Assembly: GCA_004764695.1 (NCBI GenBank)
Contig: SMSO01000037.1
Location: forward strand, 4,586,337-4,650,336
Direction: 5' to 3'
Length of the DNA: 64,000 bases
Origin: Schizochytrium sp. TIO01
Taxonomy: Eukaryota; Sar; Bigyra; Thraustochytrida; Thraustochytriidae
The translations under genes were made by a program, and so were the position numbers. Each line of letters begins with the position of its first letter. Positions within the stretch are counted from its first letter, which is position 1. Below the pieces are notes generated by a model that searched no databases, had not been told where the DNA came from, and worked only from the letters and a program-made list of their open reading frames with translations. Below are positions 49,299 through 58,966 of the stretch, piece after piece.

Positions 49299-51669
49299 AT
49301 GGATTCATACTACTGCCTCGACGCCGTGGTCGCCCATTCGCATGTGCAGTAGCTAGCCGCTGGCTGGCACCATTGTCCACGTGCGTGAGCTTGGAAAATA
49401 AGTACAGAAGCTTGTGACCGCACGTGTAATAATGTGCGCTTTAGCTTCCTTAGCGAGAGTAAGTGACCTGGCAGCAACAGAGAAAAGTGCTGCGAGGTTA
49501 TTTAGTTTCTTTTCTTTCTCAAGTGCGTTGCCATAATAGGTAATGCGTTATCAAAAGTTCATCGCTGCACGGCAGCAGAGACTCCGCCTCTGTGTTTTGT
49601 GGTTTTCCACATTTCAAAAGCATAAAACTTGGGGAAATCGTTTCAAGATTCATCGACCAAAATCAATTAAACTAAAGTGCACAAATTACTACATCAGCTC
49701 CGTTCGTCATCTTGGCTCCAGTAAGTTGCAGAAGAAGCGGGAAAGGAGAATTGCGAATCGGCGATGAGCTCGCAGCTCTTGATGATGCCGCCCCTCAGAG
49801 GCCGACCAGCGAACACCTGTCCTAGTTAGTACGCATAGCTGGCGCGACGAGAGCGATTCGAATTGCTGTGAACAGATTGCCTGCCAGTGCTAAAGAAGAA
49901 AGTAAACTTCCTGCATGTACTAATTTTGTAAAGAAAGTTGTAGTAGGGAGCCCCTAAAACTTTGCAAGGAAGGGTGAAGTCTGCAGGAGCTGGTCCTTCC
50001 TCGCCTGTGAGGCCAGAGGTCCTGGTTGTCTTACTTCGCAGGGAGGAATGGGCCAAAACAACGTTTGCCAGAGCCACGAATCGCTGGGATGTTCAGTCCA
50101 GCATGGTGGGCTCTGTTTGGGGGCTTAGTAGTAATAACACAGACCTTTTGCAACCAGACAAACAGAATCTTCAAGTGCCGAGGAGAATCTCGAGTGCTGA
50201 ATTCTCACTTCCTCAAAAATGCTGCCCATGATTCAGAGGCAATCTTCTTTTCCTAACATGAAATTTATGAGAAGTGACCGTACCTGCGAAGAGCAGTAAC
50301 GCACGAGTATGCATGTCAGTGAGTGGTGACGGACTTGCAATAGTGCAATAGTAATCATAAAAATTAAACATGCGGAGGGAAAATCCCACACAACACCTAT
50401 GTTTAATACAGCCTTCAGGTTAGGTAAAGCTTAAGCACGCGTCAGCGCCATACCAGCTGCCATCGTTCATAGGCTCAAGATCGTGATGATTTCTTAGTGT
50501 AGAGACCATCCTACTCTTTTCCTTCTTGTTGTAGGTTGCGCACGTGCGCTCGCACGCAGCCACAAGTTCTCCTTTCTTGCAACATAGCATTTGCGCACTT
50601 TTTCTTTTTCTTCTTTTTCTTTTTCTCTGATTCTTCGTTCTTTTATTCCTCTCCTGAAATTGTCATGTGCTGTCCTGCGTAGAATGCTTCAGAGAAAATA
50701 AACAATTGCGCTCATCGTGCAGAATTGGAAATAAACTTTCTCAGTAGGTACGAAGGCAAGTTATGTCAATAAATTATGTCAATGAACTTTTTTTTTCACC
50801 TTTTAATGTCGTGTTGTGATTCGTGGTTACGTATATTAAATTTTCTACAACTTTGCAAATGCATTTCTTTCTGTTGTAAAATCGAGCCCAACTAATGCAA
50901 AACTTTAATTTAGAAAAGTCTTCTTATCTCCATTAATATGTTTCACTAGAAGAGAAACCGTCCGGAAGTATATTATGTTGATATGCTCACGTGACCTTTA
51001 CGTCAAAACATCAACTTTGAAAATATTTATCGTTCTTCAAAACTTCAAGGAGGAAAAGGAAACGAAAAGCAAATTAAAATGACATGAAAGAGAATGAATT
51101 CTTTTTTATTTCTCTTTAGCACCATTTTAAAGCGTACTGGCCTCCAATGATAGGAGACACTGTTCGGGATTACGTCGTGATGATGCAATCCTTGTTTTAA
51201 AATAAAAAATACAATGTTGTTGCGAAATGCTGTTGTCTTTCGTCAGTTTATAAAAAACACCCAAAATAAATTAATGAATAACATAATCGATGATAGACAA
51301 GCCTTGTTTCATAATCCTCTTCACCATCGTATAGGATAACAGTTTTTTTTTGTGAGTTTTTAACAAAACGAAGAATTATAACCATTTCTTTTCTACGCCT
51401 TTTAAAGGAAGACCACTTTGATTTTGTTGAAGATGACTGTCACAACCACCTTTATGGCTACATTGAAAGCACCAGACAAAAAAATAAAAATAAAAAAAGT
51501 TTCCTAAGAATAACCATCGCGTTTCACAGTCACTTCACAAATAGAGCTGAAACTACAATGGGCATATCGGCCACTCCGCCTTTTTTCTGAACCTTGAGAT
51601 TTTTGCAATAAAGTACAAATGACAGCACCTTCAATCTTTCTCAAAAATACCTCGAACATTCTTCCGACT

Positions 51670-52983
51670 TTATGTGTCTGGAGAACTGTCAGCTTCTTCT
51701 TCCAAACGTGTAAGGACAGATTGCACGCGCAGTGGTCCCCATATGTTTCTATCAAGATCCATCGTACCCTTGAGCATGTTGTCTAGGCCTCGAACCTCGG
51801 CACCACTCACACGATGATCAACACATTGGTCGCGTGCATAGTTGTAGGTTCGAATTTTCTCAGATCTATCACCAGTAGCCACAAGATCTTTTCGTAATCC
51901 CTGTTGCTTTTGTTGCTCTTCTTCCTTTACTAACGCTTTGACACGAGCGGCAATGATTTTCATAGCTTTCGCACGGTTCTGGTGCTGCGAGCGTTCATCT
52001 TGAATCGACACAGTCAGCCCAGATGGCACATGGGTAATACGAACCGCACTTTCGGTTGTATTTACGTGCTGGCCACCAGCTCCAGAGGCGCGAAATACAT
52101 CAATGCGCAGATCTGCTGGGTTTAGCTCTACATCAGCCTCGTCTACCTCAGGTAGCACGACCACGGTGACCGTACTCGTGTGAATACGCCCACTGCTCTC
52201 TGTTGCAGGGACTCGTTGCACACGATGTACACCGCTCTCAAATTTAAGGCACCCGTATGCGCCCTCGCCAGATACTAAAGCAACACCTTCCCGGAGGCCA
52301 TGGTCTTTATAACGTTCTGTCAACGTCTCCCATTGCCATTCTTTGAGACCTGCCATGCGCTGGTACATTGTGTAGATCTCCTCGGCAAAAATAGAAGCTT
52401 CGCTGCCACCTACGCCGGGGCGAACCTCAATGATTGCATTCGCATCATCGTCACTTTCGCGAGGAAGCAAGCCTGCAACAAGGGATTGTTCGATATCCTG
52501 TTGAGCTTCTTCGGCAGCTGCAAGCTCTTCACGAGCAAGATCTGCAAACTCAGGCTCATCGCGATATGCCTCAACCTCTTGCTGAAGAGTCTTCACTAGC
52601 TCCTGAGAACTTTCTAGTTTTCGATGCATTTCACAGAGAGAGTCGAGACGCCCAGCTTCGCGTGCTGCACGAACATACGCTGAGGAGTCTGGTGATACAG
52701 TATCCAGTACCTCATTGGCTTTCTGCAAAGCAGCTGGAAGTTGCTGCGCCCCGCGAAGGATTCGTGCCCGTGCCCAATCCGGCAGTTCGAACGCCTCAGA
52801 GCTAGTTGTAGGACCTGCACCTGATAACCACCGCTTACTGTGCCAGGGCAAACCTAGCGTTGACGACGCTGATAAGCTCGCTGGGAGATTTTTCACGCTT
52901 GAAGCTAGAGCCCTTGGTCGCTTTCTTGCAAACGCAGACCTACTCCACGCAGTCTCAGCCACAACACATAGGCCCCGCGACAT
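51670..52983 (-). CDS. Peptide chain release factor 1, mitochondrial type
   Basis: A 437-residue class I release factor that ends translation by hydrolysing peptidyl-tRNA at UAA and UAG codons. Residues 1 to about 55 are rich in Arg, Ser, Ala and Leu with few acids, which suggests a mitochondrial targeting peptide. A coiled helical domain follows (about 75-175, with many Glu and Gln). The PxT codon-recognition motif is PAT at 259-261 inside QRVPATESSGRIHTS. The catalytic GGQ is at 303-305 in GAGGQHVNTTESAVRI. The C-terminal part keeps SQHQNRAKAM, EKIRTYNYARDQCVDHR and the GLDNML region of bacterial RF1. Minus the leader, its length fits the usual 355-360 residues. Methionine at 52983 has A at -3, and an in-frame stop lies 63 bases upstream. 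TTTTTGCAG directly before the ATG also resembles a splice acceptor, so a further 5' exon is possible. Codons are less G/C-ending than in the AP2 gene. Confidence 0.95.
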   Translation of the reverse strand: MSRGLCVVAETAWSRSAFARKRPRALASSVKNLPASLSASSTLGLPWHSKRWLSGAGPTTSSEAFELPDWARARILRGAQQLPAALQKANEVLDTVSPDSSAYVRAAREAGRLDSLCEMHRKLESSQELVKTLQQEVEAYRDEPEFADLAREELAAAEEAQQDIEQSLVAGLLPRESDDDANAIIEVRPGVGGSEASIFAEEIYTMYQRMAGLKEWQWETLTERYKDHGLREGVALVSGEGAYGCLKFESGVHRVQRVPATESSGRIHTSTVTVVVLPEVDEADVELNPADLRIDVFRASGAGGQHVNTTESAVRITHVPSGLTVSIQDERSQHQNRAKAMKIIAARVKALVKEEEQQKQQGLRKDLVATGDRSEKIRTYNYARDQCVDHRVSGAEVRGLDNMLKGTMDLDRNIWGPLRVQSVLTRLEEEADSSPDT

Positions 52984-53546
52984 CCTGCAAAAAGCGCACC
53001 AACCAAGTATGGCAGATTTTCCTTCTCTAATCAGTTTCTATCGCGCACCACACGAGTTTCTTGAGGTAAGGAGCTTCCAAGGATGTTTCAGCTGTATAGC
53101 AGCCGAGCTGAGAAGCCAACGAGCTGTTGCTGCTTTGCTAGTCGTAGCCGAAGAGACCACGACAACTGTTGTGGTTTGACAAGCTTTTTACTCTGCGATC
53201 TGCAAGCTATTATTTTTGAAGTGGTTTTTTGTTTTTAATTAAATTGTGATTTTGAAAAAATGGTGTTTTTCTAAAATATGTCTTTCTGACACGTAGCCTA
53301 AAACCTTCAAGAATGATACTTTGAACGGAGTTAGATTTGACTCATAGATTTGCTGTTGATCTTGTAAATTTAACATTTTATTGAACTAGTTCGTGATACA
53401 GACCTTTTTAGGTTTGCGAATACTCAATTTGCAAGCATACTAATTCACCTTGCTACTTTTTACTGTGACCGCTATCTACAACCCAGCAACACCCCGAAAT
53501 CTCCCATTTAACCTTTAGCATATCAAAATGCTACATTTTCCAGTCT

Positions 53547-53852
53547 TCACGAAAGCACCAGAAATGTTCCCATCGAATGCATTGTTGCGCCAGTGACATT
53601 ATCTTTGATAGCATTACGCAGTGAAAAAACATTGAAGCCAACTTTATCTACCCATGCATCCAGTACTTCAAAATTTTGCTGAGGGCGTTTGTATATTGGA
53701 GTTGCATCGATTTTGTGATTGCTCCCTGGTTTTTCCTGTATCCTAAGTGGAATTTGTACTGAATCAATGAGCTATGTGGGATTAGTTGATATGCTTGTGC
53801 TTTTCTTGAACACGTCGGAAGTATCCTGAATCAGAAGCTTGCAGGTAACCTT
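53547..53852 (-). pseudogene. Relic coding stretch, family not recognised
   Basis: On the minus strand, one frame gives VKKVTCKLLIQDTSDVFKKS, an in-frame TAG at 53772-53774, then about 74 residues including LIDSVQIPLRIQEKPG, NFEVLDAWVDKVGFNVF and SLRNAIKDNVTGATMHS, ending with TGA at 53547-53549. The residue mix is strongly protein-like and reads smoothly across the TAG. I do not recognise the family. The stop codon, the lack of a start and the decayed surroundings suggest the C-terminal part of a dead gene. A readthrough or spliced live gene is less likely. Confidence 0.4.
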
Positions 53853-53998
53853 TTTTACTCATATTGGTAGATAAATGGAGCTAACTTCAATCACATGCAT
53901 CGATTTACTAAGAGTTTGCTGAAAGGTGATACTGATTAGCTTGAGGTTGACTGTGAAGATGTGGGCTTTAAGAAGATGATTTACGAGTCAGCGAACTG

Positions 53999-54026
53999 CT
54001 GTCCTGGAGAATGAATTCCAGGACAG
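53999..54026. repeat. Perfect inverted repeat, 10-bp arms
   Basis: CTGTCCTGGA, eight bases (GAATGAAT), then TCCAGGACAG. Nearly the same hairpin occurs at 41,052-41,075. It sits in the decayed block with no neighbouring gene on either side. Function unknown. Confidence 0.7.
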
Positions 54027-54229
54027 ATGGATTCATGTAATAATTAGGGAGATTAAGACATTCTTGAAAGTAGTTAGAGATAATCGATGGGGTTAGGATA
54101 ATTCAACTTCTCCAACCATCGATTCAAGTTACATCATGTTTGGATGTAGGTAATGTGTATTCACACTTCAAGTTCTTGGCTCTGGCAGCCGCATGAGTCT
54201 TGCTGCCTATTCTTGCTCTATTGTAAAAC

Positions 54230-54330
54230 TTATGTCTAATGGAGTTTACAAAGGGACACCAAGAACTCTAGCAATGTCTTGTCCACTAGTTCCTTCGATT
54301 GGAGATCCCAGCAGAGTTACATCTAGTTTC
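54230..54330 (-). other. Possible relic coding fragment
   Basis: A minus-strand frame reads KLDVTLLGSPIEGTSGQDIA then RVLGVPL before a stop. It looks protein-like but is too short to assign, and the plus strand is also open here. It is recorded because it sits between two better relics. Confidence 0.15.
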
Positions 54331-54731
54331 CAAGGTTTGCGAACGTGAAACACGCGCGTTCATAAATGAAAACGTTGAACCACATTCCTAATACTAATAT
54401 TCTTTCGAACGTAGCTTTTGCCTGAGAATACCAGCATCGAGTTTTAAAGCCATCTTTGGTCAACATAAAACCCTAGGTTCGGAGTGGCGTTTCTTTCGAA
54501 GTACAATCTTTTGATCACAAGATCTAGCTCGCACAGAAAACTAATACTGGCTGTAAGAAGACATCGGTGCTGTTAACGCTTTTGAACAAGTACAACGGGA
54601 CAAAGAAAATACTTTGCTAAATCTTCTTCACGCGCGTAGACTTACATTATCTTAAAGAATCAAAATGAGAGACATAAGAACAGTAGCTATGTTGAGCTTA
54701 ACAAACAAGCAGATCGAGGAGTTTCTTCGTA

Positions 54732-54930
54732 GAAAAGGCTGAGACTATCCGCAAGGCATCAAAAATCACAACTATTGGCGGTGGTGTCGTTGGTGTTGAG
54801 CTCTCTGGTGAGATTAAGAGTCAGCACTAAGACAAGGAGGTTACGATCATTCACGCCGGGAAAACCCTCGTCAGCAGTTCCTATCCTCCACTCTCCAAAA
54901 AGTTCCATGAGTCTTTACAAGCTGATTCAA
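54732..54930 (+). pseudogene. Relic exon of an AIF/FSP1-type NAD(P)H:quinone oxidoreductase
   Basis: One frame reads EKAETIRKASKITTIGGG, then VVGVELSGEI, then an in-frame TAA at 54828-54830, then DKEVTIIHAGKTL and PLSKKFHESLQ. The GGGxxGxELxGEI core followed by a beta strand VTIIHxG is the NAD(P)H-binding Rossmann fold of AIFM2/FSP1-like flavoproteins, pyridine nucleotide-disulfide oxidoreductases related to type II NADH dehydrogenases. About 65 residues survive. The segment is bounded by TTTCTTCGTAG on the left and GTAATA on the right, which look like a splice acceptor and donor. This suggests one exon of a former spliced gene. I found no FAD-binding N-terminus or C-terminal part nearby. The stop and the missing partners make this a pseudogene fragment. 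Its parent copy probably lies elsewhere in the genome. Confidence 0.75.
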
Positions 54931-55462
54931 GTAATACATGATGTGCATGCTTTATGATTGAAATAAAACAGCATTTTCGCAACTACTTATGAATTGTGCC
55001 CTCAATGCAATTCGCATACCTACGTGCTTGATACCAGCGCAGACTCTTTCAACGGTTTGCAATATTGAAACAATGGGCGAGCAAGATTTAACCCTCGTTA
55101 TTTACACACGAACGTTAAACCTTAGTGAAATATAGATTTATCATGATTCTTAACCATAAACTCAGGTTTACGGTGACTGTGTATAAATTCCATCTTATTT
55201 ATCTAAGCACTAGTATTCAGTTATCAGCAGGCTAAATATATATGTCAGCTAAATGTCTTTTTAAATTCTATTGGGCTTAGGCAGATGTCTCAAGGACTCA
55301 AATATATTTGTTGAAGACAATTTATCGAATTATAGTGAAGAGTTATTCTCTGACTCAATCTGTCACATTTTTTATTACAAGCTCAACCAAACTTCTGAGT
55401 AATGTAGGTCTTCTAAGTCTTTTATCGATTGCTAGACTAAACCTATTTTCCTTCAAAGAGAG

Positions 55463-55489
55463 ACAATTCTCTGCTCCAGAGAATTGTCA
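55463..55489. repeat. Perfect inverted repeat, 12-bp arms, 3-base loop
   Basis: GACAATTCTCTG, CTC, then CAGAGAATTGTC. It could form a tight hairpin. No gene ends beside it, so a terminator role is not supported. Confidence 0.75.
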
Positions 55490-55879
55490 GCACGTGTTTC
55501 AGATAGTTTACTCATTAGAGAGCAAACTCATTAGACTCGAATTTCTTCAAACAAGAAACAATTAATTCTGTATTCCTAAGATTTTCTATGAACTTTTGAC
55601 AGACGCATGCAAGTTGTGCTATGCATGTTTTAAGAACTGCCCCCGCTCTGCTCCGCGCTTTCACAGGTCCCGCAATATCTTCGATGAGTTGCTAAATTAA
55701 GTTTGAGTCTTCCTGACATCTTTCATTCGTTCAGGATTACTGCAAGTTGATACTTCCTCATTGAATAAAGATGGAACTACACAGAAACTCTATACTCAGT
55801 ACAGTGACAAATATTAACCAAGGAGTTTTAGCTTTAGCAATTCAATAACTTCGGTGAAGAATTTTGAGCATTGTGATCA

Positions 55880-58126
55880 ATACATTTGATACACTTATGT
55901 ACGATGAATCATGGGATTTACTCATGGCTCATCAACATCATCCGAGGTTAGGTTCTCTACCGGGTAACATCTGATCGTTCAACTTTGCATGTCTGCAATC
56001 ATGAGAGCTCTTGAAGATTGATTTATGCATTTGACTTGATAGGTTTGACTTGAAATTGCCCACCACCAGCTCATTTCACATAGGTCGAAAGTCTTACAAT
56101 GGATCTCCCGTGACTTTAATAGTGTTGAGCTGCTGACCCAACTGTTTGACTACTGTTATGTAGCATCTTTAACGATATGTCCTACATTGACCATTTTGAT
56201 TCTTCACGAAACCTTAAAGACATCCGATTTGAAATATGAGTAATTGTGATCGATTTTCACGTCTCCATCATCTTGATCGTGCTTTATATCATCTCAATAA
56301 TACCTTCGCCGTTTAGTCCAATTGGTTTATAATCGATGTGCGAGGTCATGTCAACATCGAAGTTCTATATTTCAGCAGCGTCATTACTCCCTTTCGTTGA
56401 GAGTTCCTACGGTTAGAAATTTTGGTTTGCCCCAGATAATTGTGTACGGTTGTATCATTATAATCTATGTTGCTGTGGTCTTTTCCCACTTTTGTAATAG
56501 CTTACATGCTTTGGTGACCACCAATCTTGGAATTTCGCTATGGCAAGTTGCATCCGAACTTTCACGAATAACTTCATTGCGGGACCTTTCGGAATGGCAA
56601 CGATGCAGTATATACACTAACATTATTACGATCATAAGCAGCCCTTTCCAAAGGCTTACGATTCGAAGACAGGACTTGCTACCCAGTAATGTTATGAGCT
56701 TTGAGTATCAGCAGTTGGAGGATCATTTGCTATATGTGGTCAACTTCTGTGGTACTAGGTGGTTCATTTGGCGTTTCCCAGAACTCCTCTCTCTAAGTCA
56801 ATTTGCTGCATCTTCCCGATTGACATCAAGTATATAAAAGTGACTGTTGTCTAGTACTTTGTTAACATACTGCTCAATAGGTGACTTTTGGTTCCTTCTC
56901 AAAGCAATGTGAATTATTGCATACGTTGACTATGCTCATGGAAATCACCAGTATATCAGGCTTACACCCCAGATCTTGAAATTCGAGTCAAAACAATCCA
57001 TAAGTACCCAATGAGTCTTTCTGTTAGATTTCATCTGTGAGTGTGCCACAGACACTTCGTGCTTTAGTATCCGTTCACGAATCAGAGAAGCAAAGTTTCC
57101 TATCCTAAAACAGGAATTTTCATCCGTACGAGCGATTGCCACTATGTAAGTCGTTGCACAACCATACAGTTTGAAAGTAGACACTGTTTTCGATGTTTGA
57201 TTCATAGAACATATAAAGCACACAGGAAAACAAGCTATCGCAGACTTATACAATCCCGATTGACCAGGATTTGAGAAAAGCTCCAATGTATTCATTCAAA
57301 TAGCCTCTTTTGATATCTCGTTCACAAAACCGGGACTGGATTTAAACGCATCTGTGTCCTTGACACACTTCTATAACCAGAATGAGTACTATATTTCCAA
57401 TGAGTACTCGGTTTTGTAAGGCGCTAAACTTTAAACTGGTACCTGTAGCCAAAAGAGGTTTACAAACCGGAAATTACAGGATCTCACTCATTGTGAAACG
57501 CCATCAAATTCGGGCCTCATACTGGAATAAGCATTGGTACGTTTGAGGCGTGTTCTAACATGAAAAGTCTCCAGGTGACTATAAGTTGGAATATAATGCA
57601 GTGAATGTACATTATTCATAGTTGGGTTGCTGACAAGAAGTTGCGTTTGAGGTTGGGTGCACAATGAGCTGTAATAGAAATAGCAATAATCCAATTGAAT
57701 AATGCTCTTTCTAATACGCCTCTAATTCATTTTCCTACAAAATATACTATCAATATCTGTCTAGCACTCGGGGTCCCAGTCTTCACTACGTCGTATTTAA
57801 GGGTAAGAAAGCATTGGGTGTTGATAATCCATACTGCATCCTGAGGCAACAATAAAGCCATCTGTATCCTAAACAGTTTTGATTTTTTATTTCAAATCTG
57901 CCCTAGTGTTGTTGACAATCATATATACATTTGCCTTCTTTGAAGGCTGCGACGGTTAGATCCGGTTCTGTTTTGGGGAATCTAAAGGAACGCTGACTCC
58001 TGTCTTATTATATGGTATGTGATGTTTCTTAGTCTGATTCACGGGTGCGTTTGAAATTCCTAGACTATACAGTGTGTGTTTATGTCTAGTTCCATTCCAG
58101 ATAAGCATACCATCGATCGAGATTGC
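55880..58126 (-). pseudogene. Long minus-strand relic reading frame with many stops, unidentified
   Basis: A single minus-strand frame, without any frame change, keeps protein-like segments over about 2.2 kb. Examples are KANVYMIVNNTRADLK, DTDGFIVASGCSMDYQHP, VKDTDAFKSSPGFVNEISKE, SHFYILDVNREDAAN, a hydrophobic LWKGLLMIVIMLVYILH, and DGDVKIDHNYSYFKSDVF. I counted roughly 30 stops in about 745 codons, fewer than the roughly 48 expected by chance at this AT content, but not zero. The longest open piece is 56,945-57,295 (116 residues from an ATG). A gene decayed by substitutions would look like this. Chance is not excluded, because a second minus-strand frame is also fairly open in part of the stretch. 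The family is not recognised. Confidence 0.3.
56301..56837 (+). other. Open reading frame without ATG start, unassigned
   Basis: A frame open for 178 codons in AT-rich DNA, longer than chance readily gives here. It holds a hydrophobic segment (QIIVYGCIIIIYVAVVF) and otherwise mixed residues (GTRWFIWRFPELLSLS). Its first ATG lies near the end, so as it stands it is not a gene. It could be an old exon, or be open because of composition. It overlaps the minus-strand relic frame in another register. Confidence 0.2.
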
Positions 58127-58490
58127 TGTTTAATTCAGTATCTGTTTTCATTCTACCTTGAAATCATTTGCGAGAAATTCAGATAGTGGAAAGTAGGTAT
58201 TTCTTTTAAAAAATGTGCCTAGGCCATTGCTCGACTTCTGAAATTCTACTCAGCAAACTAAACTTGAACTTCAAACATTTTCTACAGCTAGCACAAGCAT
58301 AATTGCAAATACTTTCTATTGCAGAGTAGCTTGTGCTGTGAAGCGTGCAGGGGTAGTCTGACAAGGATGCCGAACTCAGGAGAAAGAGAAAGAGGATGAT
58401 ATATGAGTTATTGGGGTTTTGGGTATGGATACAGGCAGGGATGAATGTATGATGTCAGTCCAATACACAGGATGTGTCGGACATGAGAGC

Positions 58491-58525
58491 TTAGTTAGGT
58501 TAGGTTAGGTGAGGTGAGGTTAGGC
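58491..58525 (+). repeat. Interstitial GTTAG array, telomere-like
   Basis: About six pentamers: TTAG, then GTTAG repeats with two GTGAG variants. It resembles, but does not match, the TTAGGG telomere unit common in protists. It lies inside the decayed block, about 280 bases before the folded element. Confidence 0.6.
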
Positions 58526-58772
58526 AGTAGCTGTATATTACTTCAATACTTTCTGTATTAAATATTGGCATTAGAGATCATGACGCTTTGATCTGATCAT
58601 TTACATTCGATATTGTGCTGCATAAATTCCATCAAAATATGATTGTATGATTACATTCTGTGTTTTAAAGCAAGCCTCGACGATTTCTTTGACCATAAGA
58701 ACGTGTTAAACTTCCCCTTTGTCTTCAGTGCTTAAAACTCGCTTATTTCGCAAATTTAGAAGGTAGGTTGGC

Positions 58773-58917
58773 CGATTTGCTTATCAGCTAGGTCTCTTAA
58801 ACGATCCTAAGGTTCCCCACAGGCGTAGGGACCTATTAGCAAGGGCTAGTAGGCACTACAATTGTTGTTAGTCCTACTGATATAGGAATCAAGAGATGTT
58901 TTAGGATCAGCAAATCG
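58773..58917 (+). other. Foldback element able to form a three-way junction, upstream of the phosphatase
   Basis: The 3' arm TTAGGATCAGCAAATCG (58901-58917) pairs with CGATTTGCT (58773-58781) and GATCCTAA (58803-58810), separated by a 21-base bulge. Inside are a hairpin at 58811-58833 (GGT-CCC with GGGACC, one bulged T) and a 10-bp hairpin at 58848-58878 (AGTAGG-c-ACTA with TAGTCCTACT). The bulge also holds TATCAG and TCTCTT, which could pair with 58877-58882 and 58891-58896 in alternative folds. It ends 49 bases before the phosphatase ATG. It could be a structured leader RNA, a separate small RNA, or a small foldback transposon. No flanking target duplication was seen. Confidence 0.5.
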
Positions 58918-58966
58918 TCATCGTCACGTGGGGGCTTGGTGTGTCTCCTCGTCTCCCTCTTCCACC

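Larger units (their letters stand above)
46541..51669. other. Intergenic region between convergent AP2 and RF1 genes
   Basis: About 5.1 kb. It holds the AP2 3' region, a CTT repeat near 46.94 kb, AT-rich DNA (47.6-48.1 and 50.6-51.5 kb), and short unassigned frames near 48.1-48.4 and 48.98-49.30 kb. Nothing recognisable was found on either strand. Confidence 0.5.
52984..58772. other. Microsatellite-poor, AT-rich block with decayed coding DNA
   Basis: No intact gene is seen between RF1 and the phosphatase leader. The block differs from the rest of the window: almost no simple repeats, evenly AT-rich, with relic coding pieces on both strands (54.7 kb plus; 53.5-53.9 and 55.9-58.1 kb minus) and perfect inverted repeats at 53,999 and 55,463. 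The first 200 bases probably include the RF1 promoter and leader. The last kilobase holds a GTTAG array. Confidence 0.6.

Noticed and set aside
52300-52805. Plus-strand frames over the RF1 gene
   Set aside because: They are the antisense of a well-supported gene.
58928-58966. Upstream GTG as the phosphatase start
   Set aside because: GTG starts are not usual in nuclear genes, and the ATG at 58967 directly begins a good signal peptide with A at -3.
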